Below are positions 1 to 7,397 of a DNA stretch of 64,000 nucleotides, in pieces. Below the pieces are notes generated by a model that did not search any database, was not told the DNA's origin, and saw nothing but the letters and a program-made list of their open reading frames with translations. Every line of letters begins with the position of its first letter. Positions within the stretch are counted from its first letter, which is position 1. Position numbers and translations under genes: made by a program. Location: NCBI GenBank assembly GCA_039821555.1, contig JBCBNX010000019.1, forward strand, positions 1 to 64,000, read 5' to 3'. This stretch comes from Bacteroidota bacterium (lineage in GTDB: Bacteria; Bacteroidota; Rhodothermia; Rhodothermales; Rubricoccaceae).

Positions 1-120
1 GCGGGCATGAGCAGCGAGGGTTGGTTGCTACTCATATCGGCTCGCCCGCGACCGACTCAAATGTCAACGCTCCCTAGCGTAGGTATGGAATAACCGGACC
101 CCACGTAGCACACTGCGGTG

Positions 121-155
121 CCGACGCCTAGCTTCCTTGAGAAGCCAGGCGTCGG
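121..155. other. Strong intergenic hairpin
   Basis: CCGACGCCT (121-129) pairs with AGGCGTCGG (147-155), and GCTTC (131-135) pairs with GAAGC (141-145). This leaves one A-C mismatch and a 5-nt loop. No T-run follows on either strand, so it is not a classical terminator. It may be the 3' end of an upstream transcript or an RNA regulatory element. Confidence 0.6.
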
Positions 156-294
156 TCGGTACTGGCGTGTCGTGCGAGGGCGACAATAAGGTCTGGGCGC
201 CTGGGAAAGCTTGGTGAAGGATCGGTTTCGAGGTGGAGCGGCGGGGTATCTCGGTTGCCCTTCGAATGGCCCAGACCGTAGATTTACGCGCTCT

Positions 295-332
295 TTTGGC
301 CGCGCAAGGCCGCTTTGGCTGCACAAGGCCGC
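295..332. repeat. 19-bp tandem repeat x2 in the leader of the glycogen-synthase-like gene
   Basis: Unit TTTGGCCGCGCAAGGCCGC (295-313) is followed directly by TTTGGCTGCACAAGGCCGC (314-332), with two mismatches. It lies about 70 bp before the first candidate start codon of the downstream gene. Confidence 0.75.
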
Positions 333-419
333 GCGGACGCACTCCGTCACACGCGCAGGCTGACCAACTCCCTTCCGGCCCGACCTCACTCTCCCCATCC
401 GCCAATGGACGACCGCCCC

Positions 420-1187
420 ATGCGAATCCTCTACGTCGCCAGCGAAGTGGCCCCCTTTTCTGAAACCACCGCCGGGGCCGGGTTGGTGCGGGTCCTGCCC
501 GAACAACTGCAGGAAACCGGGGACTACGAGACACGCATCCTGATGCCTCGCTACGGGGTGGTCTCGGAGCGCCGCAACCGCCTCCACGAGGTCATCCGCC
601 TCTCTGGCGAAGACATTCCCGTCGGCGACGACTCGGACACGCTTAAGGTGAAGGTCGCCTCGATTCCTGGCATTCGGATCCAAGTCTATTTCATGGACTC
701 GGTCAAGTATTTCAAAAAGAAGGGGATCTTCAAGGGCAAGAAAGACGGCAAGGTGTTCGCCGATAACGTGGAACGCGCGCTCTACTTCGCCCGCGCCACG
801 TTTGCTACGGTCCGCAAGCTCGGCTGGCAGCCGGACATCGTCCACGCAGTAGGATGGGTGGGCGCGTTTGCGCCCGTCTTGCTCAAGAACGAACTCAGCG
901 GCGACCCCCTCTTTGCCGAGGCCAAGTCGGTGTACACGACGGACAAAACGGACCAGGCCTTCACCTTGACGGACGACCTCGTAGCACGCCTCGGCGTAGC
1001 GGGCACAGAGCCCTACGTGGGGCAGGATCTCCGCGCGATGGGCCTCAACTCGGCTGACGCCGTGGCCTATGCCACGGGTACGTCTGGCGAGCGGGACGGC
1101 GTCGTTCTCGCGGCAGAGCCTGCTGAACTCACCCAGCAAGCCATCGCGCTCTATACCGAACTCCACGGTTCTACGGTCGAACCGTAG
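420..1187 (+). CDS. Glycogen/starch synthase-like protein, N-terminal GT5 domain only
   Basis: The protein of 255 residues opens with MRILYVASEVAPFSE, the fold start of GT5 glycogen/starch synthases (substrate-binding half). It has the later HAVGWVGAFAP segment resembling the conserved HxHDW region. It stops where the C-terminal Rossmann half, which binds ADP-glucose in full enzymes, would begin (full-length enzymes are about 480 residues). It is therefore unlikely to be a normal glycogen synthase by itself. An alternative in-frame ATG lies at 405; 420 is preferred because the family begins with the MRILYVASE strand. A terminator follows and the next gene is a DUF4270 lipoprotein. This pairing is common in Bacteroidota, but its function is unknown to me. 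Confidence 0.75.
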   Translation: MRILYVASEVAPFSETTAGAGLVRVLPEQLQETGDYETRILMPRYGVVSERRNRLHEVIRLSGEDIPVGDDSDTLKVKVASIPGIRIQVYFMDSVKYFKKKGIFKGKKDGKVFADNVERALYFARATFATVRKLGWQPDIVHAVGWVGAFAPVLLKNELSGDPLFAEAKSVYTTDKTDQAFTLTDDLVARLGVAGTEPYVGQDLRAMGLNSADAVAYATGTSGERDGVVLAAEPAELTQQAIALYTELHGSTVEP

Positions 1188-1214
1188 CGCGCACGCGTCC
1201 CCGCTCATCGCACA

Positions 1215-1239
1215 CCCTGCCGCTCGCGGCGGGGTTTTT
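1215..1239 (+). terminator. Rho-independent terminator
   Basis: CCCTGCCG (1215-1222) pairs with CGGCGGGG (1227-1234) with one T-G wobble and a CTCG loop, followed by TTTTT (1235-1239). It ends the transcript of the glycogen-synthase-like gene. Confidence 0.85.
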
Positions 1240-1371
1240 CATGAACGATGGCCTCCGAGCGGTACCTCGGCCAACCGATCAGGTCGCATACGATCCGTTT
1301 GTACCGTGCCGTTCTGAAATCGGCGCAACGCCCGGCCTGCGCGCATCGCTCTCGCTCACCGCTCCCCACGC

Positions 1372-2586
1372 ATGCATCGACTCTGTTTCCTCTGCCTCAT
1401 CGCCGCGCTGACGCTCTTCGCCGCATGCGACGACCCGTCCAGTGCCGGGCTCGACCTCATCGGTGAGGAGGGTGGTGTGCCGACCAGCCGGTCGCTTGCC
1501 GCGAGCTCGGTCGCACAGGACACCCTCAGTGAAGTCACCGGTGGCTTCGCGTCGACGACCAGCCCGTCGGTCTCCAGGGCGCTGCTGGGACGGGCCGAGG
1601 ACCCGCTATTCGGCACCGTTGCGGCCGACACGTTCATCGACTTTATCCGTCCTGGCTCGCTGCCCGAAGGCTTCTCCGACGGCACGGTCACCGGGCTGAC
1701 GCTCGAACTGCCCGTGGACTACGTCTACGGAGACCCAGACGGCATTTCCAGGATCGAGTTGTACGAGATCACCAGAAGCTGGATTCCGACGGATGCGACC
1801 CCCGACTCGTCGTACGTCAACTTCGACGACCCTAGCGTCAGCCCGTTCGGCACGGTCGAGGTAAGCCGTAATGACTCGACGATCTCCGTGGAGCTTCCTG
1901 GCTCGTATGTGGAGGCGATTGGTGACACCCTCACGTCCTCTACATTCGGGTCGAGCTACCGCGGGATCGCGCTCCGTGCTGTTGGAAACGGCGACGGATA
2001 CGCGGGCCCCGGCGTCGTGCGCGGGTTCGACGCGACGCGCATCCGTCTCGTGGCGGCCATCGCGGATACGACCGTCCGTTTTCGCGCCAGCGAAGTCGCC
2101 TCGCGCATCTCGTGGAGCGATTTACCTGCGACGCCCGCCGACCGCATCGTAGCCCGTGACGGGGCGGAGGAAGCCATCGATCTCGACTTCGTTTTCGATG
2201 CTGAGGGGATCGCTGGACAGCCGCTGAACAACGCAGAGTTCCGCGTGGCGCTCGACACGCTGCTGCTGGCGACGCCAGCGGGTGCCGGTGACTTTGAGCG
2301 ACCTCGACCCGAGGCCATCGAACTGCTCCTGGAAGTGGAGAGCGAGGGCAACCCTATCCAGTCGCTGGGGGCGCTGGTCTTTGACGAAGATCTGGGGGTC
2401 TACCGGTTTGCATCGGGTTTGCTGACCTCGCTCGTACAGGACGAGTTGCTCGGCGCTGACTTCATCAAGGGCTACCGTCTTCGCGCTGTTAACAATCCCG
2501 CGTCTGTGGACGTGCTGCCCGTCTTTGCCCCCACTCTACCCGACCAAACGCCCCGCTTCGAGTTCGTTGTCTCGGGGGGCAACTAA
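1372..2586 (+). CDS. DUF4270 family lipoprotein
   Basis: 404 residues. The first 19 form a lipoprotein signal peptide ending in LFAAC, so Cys19 should be lipidated and the protein anchored in an envelope membrane. The mature part opens with a small acidic stretch and the GLDLIGE segment typical of DUF4270, then a beta-rich body with repeated strands and a conserved 'LLGRAEDPLFGTVAADTFI' type region (residues about 64-82). DUF4270 proteins are restricted to Bacteroidota and relatives and have no established function. The gene is followed after about 38 bp by an exported barrel-like protein, suggesting joint expression. Confidence 0.8.
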   Translation: MHRLCFLCLIAALTLFAACDDPSSAGLDLIGEEGGVPTSRSLAASSVAQDTLSEVTGGFASTTSPSVSRALLGRAEDPLFGTVAADTFIDFIRPGSLPEGFSDGTVTGLTLELPVDYVYGDPDGISRIELYEITRSWIPTDATPDSSYVNFDDPSVSPFGTVEVSRNDSTISVELPGSYVEAIGDTLTSSTFGSSYRGIALRAVGNGDGYAGPGVVRGFDATRIRLVAAIADTTVRFRASEVASRISWSDLPATPADRIVARDGAEEAIDLDFVFDAEGIAGQPLNNAEFRVALDTLLLATPAGAGDFERPRPEAIELLLEVESEGNPIQSLGALVFDEDLGVYRFASGLLTSLVQDELLGADFIKGYRLRAVNNPASVDVLPVFAPTLPDQTPRFEFVVSGGN

Positions 2587-2624
2587 GCCCCAGTCCACTG
2601 CTGACGCACCATACCGCCTTCTTG

Positions 2625-3935
2625 ATGCTGCATCGTTCTGTCCTGCTTCTTGCCCTCGCTCTTCTTGCGTTCGGAGGGAGCGCCGAGGCACTGGCGCAAG
2701 GAGCCAACAACTACGGCTCGCTCTACTCCCGCTTCGGTGTGGGCGAACGGGTGTCGTTCTCCAACTCCCAGGTCGACGCGATGGGCGGCGCCGGACTGGC
2801 CGTACGCAGCTTCTCGTACGTGCCGCTCGACAACCCCGCCTCGTGGGGAGATATCACCCTGTCCCACTTCACGTTCAGTGCCCAGGTCACGGGCACGACG
2901 CTTGAGGCAGCGGACGGTACGACGAGTGACCTCGCGAGCGGGGGCCTGAATGCGATACAGTTGGCATTCCCGCTACTCAATCGCAAGCTAGGCTTAAACG
3001 TGGCCTACCGCCCCTACAGTCGTGTCAACTACAGGGCGATCCGGACCGACTCGTTCTCCCCAACCGACGGCACGGACCCGCTCGACTACCAGATCAACTA
3101 CGAGGGCGACGGCGGCCTGCAGGAGATTCAGGCTGGCGTAGGCTATCGCATCACCACGAATGTCTTGGTCGGTGCGAGCATCAACGCCTTCTTCGGAAAC
3201 ATCGACTACCTCCAGCGGACGGAATTCCCGACCAGTTTCATCTTTGAGGAAACGCGGTCCACCGAGTCGGTGCGCGTCGCGGGCGTGACTGGTACGGTCG
3301 GCGTCCTTGCCTCGACGCCACGCCTCTTCGGCGAAAGCGATGCCCTCTCGTTTGCGGCGACTGCGCGGCTTCCTGCCCGGCTCCGAGGTGAGCGCGTCGA
3401 AACCATCGGCATCAGCCTCGACCGGGACACCTTGGCGACATCGGCCGATGGGTCGCTTCGGCTTCCGATGGAACTCGCTGCAGGCATCGCTTACGCGCCA
3501 TCCAACGCCCTGCAGTTTGCTGTAGACACGCGGTATGAGCCGTGGGGTAGTCAGTTCGAGAGCGATTTCGTGCTTGGCGGCTTCGTGCCCGGTGGCAACG
3601 ACGACCTCCAGGACCGATGGCGCGTTGGAGGTGGTCTGGAATGGCGCCCTGCAGGGACCCGTCGCCGCGCCCCGTATCTCTCTCGGGTCGCGTACCGCCT
3701 CGGCGGCTATATCGACCAAGGCTACCTCGCCCCGACGGGCTCCTCGCTCACCACCTACGCAGCAACCGTGGGCCTGAGCCTGCCTGCGCTCATCCCAACC
3801 GCCAGCTTCGACCTCAACCTCGAAGTTGGGCAGCGCGGTGACGCCGAGGGACTACTCGTGCGCGATACCTTCCTGAAAGCCTCCGCGACCATCAACTTCG
3901 GCGAGCGTTGGTTCCTGCGCCGCCGCATCGACTAG
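2625..3935 (+). CDS. Outer-membrane beta-barrel protein
   Basis: 436 residues starting at ATG 2625 (a TTG lies one codon earlier). A signal peptide covers about residues 1-25 (cleavage near EALAQ). The mature chain begins with NNYGSLYSRFGVGE, a pattern seen in Bacteroidota outer-membrane proteins resembling FadL-type or 'hypothetical OMP' barrels, and continues with alternating amphipathic strands. It ends in an aromatic/charged strand (FGERWFLRRRID) rather than the classical terminal Phe. It lies 38 bp after the DUF4270 gene in the same orientation. The specific substrate or role cannot be read from the sequence. Confidence 0.7.
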   Translation: MLHRSVLLLALALLAFGGSAEALAQGANNYGSLYSRFGVGERVSFSNSQVDAMGGAGLAVRSFSYVPLDNPASWGDITLSHFTFSAQVTGTTLEAADGTTSDLASGGLNAIQLAFPLLNRKLGLNVAYRPYSRVNYRAIRTDSFSPTDGTDPLDYQINYEGDGGLQEIQAGVGYRITTNVLVGASINAFFGNIDYLQRTEFPTSFIFEETRSTESVRVAGVTGTVGVLASTPRLFGESDALSFAATARLPARLRGERVETIGISLDRDTLATSADGSLRLPMELAAGIAYAPSNALQFAVDTRYEPWGSQFESDFVLGGFVPGGNDDLQDRWRVGGGLEWRPAGTRRRAPYLSRVAYRLGGYIDQGYLAPTGSSLTTYAATVGLSLPALIPTASFDLNLEVGQRGDAEGLLVRDTFLKASATINFGERWFLRRRID

Positions 3936-4103
3936 GCATTGCCCACGAAATCGCGTCAAATCTCGCGCAAACGGTGCTAGAGTTGGCGTTCGCAACTTTT
4001 CCATGGCTTCCCGATCTTTAGCACACCCGATCCCCGCCAGCACAAGCGTTTAGCTGGCAGACCTCCGTCGTCTCCACCACCGTCCAACCACCCTGTGAGC
4101 CAG

Positions 4104-5435
4104 ATGAACCCGCGCCTCTTCCGTCTTCCGTTGGTCGCACTCCTCGCAGCCTTGGGGCTGGCCCTAGCGCCGCAGGCTCTCGCCCAGGAGGATCCGTACG
4201 CCGACCCATACCCCATCGACTGCTCCTGGAACGACGCCGAGACGACCTACAGCCTCTACTACGAGTACTACCGTCAGGAGGACTATGCCTCGGCCAAGCC
4301 CTACCTGCGCTGCATGCTCAGCGAGTTCCCGCTGGAGCCCAACAACGATGGTCGCAACTTTGACCGCGCCATCCGGATGCACACCCGCATCGCAGCCGAC
4401 GTGGAGGACGCCACCCTCGCGGCAGCGTATCGGGATTCGGTGCTGTTCTACATGGACGCACGCACCGCAGCGCTCGACGAAGCCGGGCTGGAATACAACC
4501 CCTACGAGGCGCTGATCGATAAGGCCAACTACATGTACAACGTGGTATACGACGCGGACGGTGCCACAACGGGGCAGGGAGACCCGGACGAGGTGTTCCG
4601 CCTCTACGAAGAGGCCGACACGGCATATCCGGACTCGGTGCCAGACTTTGCGATCAACTTCTTGGGGCTGCAGTACCTCGGACGCGGGATGCGCGACCGC
4701 CTCATCGAGTGGGGTAGCAGTGCTATGGAGCGCATCGACACGGAAGACGGGCAAGAGTATTTCAAGGCCAACATCCTCGAAAACACGTTCGATGGACCTG
4801 AAGACAAATTCGAGTACCTCCTAGCGCAATACCGCGAAGGCGAGCGCGATTCCGCGGTCGTGGACGAACTCTTCGACCTCGCCTTCCGCCTCAGCAAGGA
4901 CGACGTGCTCGTTGAGATGAAGCCCGTCGTGCTCGACGGCGACCCGTCCCCGCGCGCGATTCGCATCTTTCTCCAGATGGCCCAGCGCGACGGCAACATC
5001 GACGAGGCGATCGCGCTGATCGACCGCGTGATCGAGGGGGCCGAGGACGACCAACAACGGATCGACTACATGTACCGCAAGGCCGTGTTGCTCCAGGGCA
5101 ACAGCCAGATGGGCAACGCGCGGCGGATCGCCAACGAGATCCTCGACATGAACGAGAACCACGGCCCGTCGCTTATCCTGCTGGGCGACTACTACGCAGG
5201 CCTCGCAGGCGGCGGCTCGATCGCAGCGGCCTCGCCGGTGTGGGTGGCGGTCGACTTCTACAACCGCGCCGCTAGCCGCGACGAGGAGGTGGCAAGCACG
5301 GCGCGGCAGAAAGCATCGAGCTACAGCCGGTACTTCCCGTGCCGGGAAGATGCGTTCTTCGAGGGGCTACGCGACGGGCAGGGCTACACGACGCCGCAGG
5401 GCGTTCGTACCACCGTCCGCCTCCGCGGCTGCTAG
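4104..5435 (+). CDS. Exported TPR-repeat protein
   Basis: 443 residues. ATG 4104 is chosen over an in-frame GTG at 4095 because it opens directly on a Sec signal peptide (MNPRLFRLPLVALLAALG, cleaved near ALAQ). The mature protein is rich in helical hairpins with TPR character, for example 'YYRQEDYASAKPYLRCMLSEF' split over residues about 54-74 and a later 'AQRDGNIDEAIALIDRVI'. TPR arrays mediate protein-protein contacts. The protein is probably periplasmic or membrane-associated and no enzymatic motif is visible. A strong terminator follows. Confidence 0.7.
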   Translation: MNPRLFRLPLVALLAALGLALAPQALAQEDPYADPYPIDCSWNDAETTYSLYYEYYRQEDYASAKPYLRCMLSEFPLEPNNDGRNFDRAIRMHTRIAADVEDATLAAAYRDSVLFYMDARTAALDEAGLEYNPYEALIDKANYMYNVVYDADGATTGQGDPDEVFRLYEEADTAYPDSVPDFAINFLGLQYLGRGMRDRLIEWGSSAMERIDTEDGQEYFKANILENTFDGPEDKFEYLLAQYREGERDSAVVDELFDLAFRLSKDDVLVEMKPVVLDGDPSPRAIRIFLQMAQRDGNIDEAIALIDRVIEGAEDDQQRIDYMYRKAVLLQGNSQMGNARRIANEILDMNENHGPSLILLGDYYAGLAGGGSIAAASPVWVAVDFYNRAASRDEEVASTARQKASSYSRYFPCREDAFFEGLRDGQGYTTPQGVRTTVRLRGC

Positions 5436-5470
5436 ACGGAAGGCCTCCGACATCATCAGCCTGCCAAGTA

Positions 5471-5505
5471 ACCGGCGGCTTCCTGCGAGGAGGTCGCCGG
5501 TTTTT
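5471..5505 (+). terminator. Rho-independent terminator
   Basis: ACCGGCGGC (5471-5479) pairs with GTCGCCGGT (5493-5501) with one wobble, followed by a run of five T. It closes the TPR gene before the convergent FNT gene. Confidence 0.75.
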
Positions 5506-5559
5506 CGTCACGGCACTGCAAGGCGTCCGCACTACGCCTCGCTCGCGTGATTGCTGCGG

Positions 5560-6528
5560 CTATTCAGAGTGGGGGCTCACGGAACGGCGCATCAACATCT
5601 CCTTCCAGGTGAGTGTCCCGCGGTCGCTGAATGTGCTGTCGTGAGTCTGAGCGAAGTTGAGCACGGCCACCAGGAGCACGCCTCCGACGGTGTTGCCCGC
5701 CGTGGTCGGGAGGATGAACGACGTGAAGGCTTCCACAAAGCCAGCCTCACCGAGGAATGCGAGGAAGAACACCTCGCACGAGCCTACGATGCAGTGGAAC
5801 AAGTCGGCGGACGGGATCAAGAACATGATCACGAACACCAGGAAGAAGCGGGTCGTGGCATCACGGACGGCGTGCGTCAGCCACACCATCCCAGCGACGA
5901 GCCACCCTGCAATCAGTCCTTTCCAGAACAGTTGCGTCGGCGTCGTTTCGAGCGCGTGCTTGCCGAAGTCGCGAGCGTACTCGAACGCCTCCGGCGTGAG
6001 GATCGGAGTATGCGCAATGGCAAACGCTGCGATGGCAGAGCCAAGCAGGTTGGCCGCATAGACGAGCGTCCAGAGTGTGAGTAGGCGCGGGATCGAGGCC
6101 CGTCGCGTCAGCACCAGAGCAACCGGCGTGAGGGTGTTCTCCGTAAACAGCTGATAGCGCCCCAAGACGATGAACACGAAGCCGATGGGGTAGACGACGT
6201 TGCCGAGCATTTCGGCGTCCGTAGCGCCGGTGACGCCCGCTTTCGCGATGAACGAGAGCGCGATCGACAAGCCAGCGGCGAGCCCACTGAAGAAGAGCAG
6301 GCGGTTCGGCTCGCTAAACTCTTCGTCGGCGGTCGCGACGACGCGCCTGAAGATCTCATTCGTCGAGAGGATGTCGCGCACCGCGCGCCCCGAGGCGGGT
6401 GCGCCGGAGCCTGACGAGTCCATCGCATCGCGGACGCTGCGCCCGATGTCGCCCGCCAACTCGCCTGGGGTAGTGGGGTGCGGATCGGAGCGGGCGTCGG
6501 GGGCACGTACGAGGGACTGCGGTTCCAT
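5560..6528 (-). CDS. Formate/nitrite transporter (FNT) family channel, YfdC-like
   Basis: 322 residues starting at ATG 6528. An N-terminal cytoplasmic extension of about 80 residues precedes six hydrophobic helices. The last helical region carries TAGNTVGGVLLVAVLN, the FNT signature. FNT proteins are pentameric channels for formate, nitrite, hydrosulfide or related small anions. The long N-terminal tail is closer to YfdC-type members than to FocA or NirC, so the substrate is uncertain. A longer frame extends upstream to 6813, but it would overlap the promoter and start region of the divergent gene at 6706 and lacks family similarity. Confidence 0.85.
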   Translation of the reverse strand: MEPQSLVRAPDARSDPHPTTPGELAGDIGRSVRDAMDSSGSGAPASGRAVRDILSTNEIFRRVVATADEEFSEPNRLLFFSGLAAGLSIALSFIAKAGVTGATDAEMLGNVVYPIGFVFIVLGRYQLFTENTLTPVALVLTRRASIPRLLTLWTLVYAANLLGSAIAAFAIAHTPILTPEAFEYARDFGKHALETTPTQLFWKGLIAGWLVAGMVWLTHAVRDATTRFFLVFVIMFLIPSADLFHCIVGSCEVFFLAFLGEAGFVEAFTSFILPTTAGNTVGGVLLVAVLNFAQTHDSTFSDRGTLTWKEMLMRRSVSPHSE

Positions 6529-6705
6529 AAGGACAAGGCGTGGATCAGAGAAGGGCTCGATTTCGACGCGACGCGATCCTGGCGGGTTTCTCGAAGACCT
6601 CGCGCGCAGAGCCTCCGAAGCAGTTGCCCTGGGTCGCAACACCGCGCTACCTTTCACGTCTTGGGTGCTCTCCCTATTCTTGCGCGCAACCATGCGTGCG
6701 TAGCC

Positions 6706-7245
6706 ATGCGCTTTTTCCGTTCTGCCATACTCGCTCGCCTGATCGTGGGGAGCGTGCTGCTGGGCTTCCTCAGCGGCGCGGCGGGGACGGTAACCGAGGC
6801 CGATGCAGAGCACCCACGGCAGACGTGGCAGCGCGCCCTCGCTGACGGCACGCTCGACCGGGCCATTCAGCAGGCCCGCAGCGCAGACGACGTGGCAGCC
6901 TCAGACGCCCAGGTTGCGGTCTTCCTCGACGTGCTTGCTGAAGCACCCGGCGGAGATCGCCTGGTTGCCTACCTGAGCACCGTCGCAGATCCTGCGGACG
7001 TGCTGCGTGCCTTGCTCGGCACGTCGCACCTCGGTGCGGCCATGCCGTTTATGCTCGGCGACACCTGGATGGCCCCTGCGCCTCCGTCGTCGTCCACGCT
7101 TGGCGCGCGTGCGCTCGCGGCGGCGTCACTCGGCACCCCGATTCACCGACCGGCGCGTCTCTTCGGCATGGCCCCTGTTGGCGATGTCGACGGCGCTCCG
7201 GTCCCTCGCGAACGGTATCCGGCGGTTCAGCCGCTCGGACCGTAG
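6706..7245 (+). CDS. Hypothetical exported or membrane-anchored protein
   Basis: 179 residues beginning with MRFFRSAILARLIVGSVLLGF, a basic-hydrophobic N-terminus consistent with a signal peptide or anchor. The rest is Ala/Asp/Pro-rich with no domain I recognise. It sits divergent from the FNT gene with a 177-bp gap and is followed by a hairpin at 7296-7318 before secD. The coding call rests on the plausible signal sequence and an uninterrupted frame only, so it is weaker than its neighbours. Confidence 0.5.
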   Translation: MRFFRSAILARLIVGSVLLGFLSGAAGTVTEADAEHPRQTWQRALADGTLDRAIQQARSADDVAASDAQVAVFLDVLAEAPGGDRLVAYLSTVADPADVLRALLGTSHLGAAMPFMLGDTWMAPAPPSSSTLGARALAAASLGTPIHRPARLFGMAPVGDVDGAPVPRERYPAVQPLGP

Positions 7246-7295
7246 TGATTGCTCGGCGACGCGCGACCGCGTTGCCACCCCCAGGATTTCACCAC

Positions 7296-7318
7296 GAGCG
7301 CCCGGTGGTCGGGCGCTC
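7296..7318. terminator. GC-rich hairpin, possible terminator without T-run
   Basis: GAGCGCCCG (7296-7304) pairs perfectly with CGGGCGCTC (7310-7318) around a 5-nt loop. No T-run follows on the plus strand, so it may be a weak or factor-assisted terminator before secD, or a leader structure. Confidence 0.4.
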
Positions 7319-7397
7319 CTGCACCGCGCTTTTGTGCCCGTGTGGCATGGTGCCGCGTGCGTAGCGAACTGCAACCCCCATCTATCTCCACTTAGCC

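Larger units (their letters stand above)
1..404. other. Gene-free left edge with a strong hairpin and a tandem repeat
   Basis: No reading frame here looks like a real gene; open frames on both strands are low-complexity GC-driven frames that run into the next gene. Two structures are visible: a near-perfect hairpin at 121-155 and a 19-bp tandem repeat at 295-332. In Bacteroidota the glycogen-synthase-like gene that follows often lies divergent from panC, so this could be the inter-operon region. That is inference, since panC is not in the window. Confidence 0.6.

Noticed and set aside
57-1208. A 383-codon minus-strand open frame over the glycogen-synthase-like gene
   Set aside because: It is antisense to a recognisable GT5 domain and shows Arg/Pro-rich shadow composition.
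5551-6084. A plus-strand frame of 177 codons opposite the FNT gene
   Set aside because: Antisense to the FNT signature and membrane helices; its Glu/His/Arg-rich composition is that of a shadow frame.
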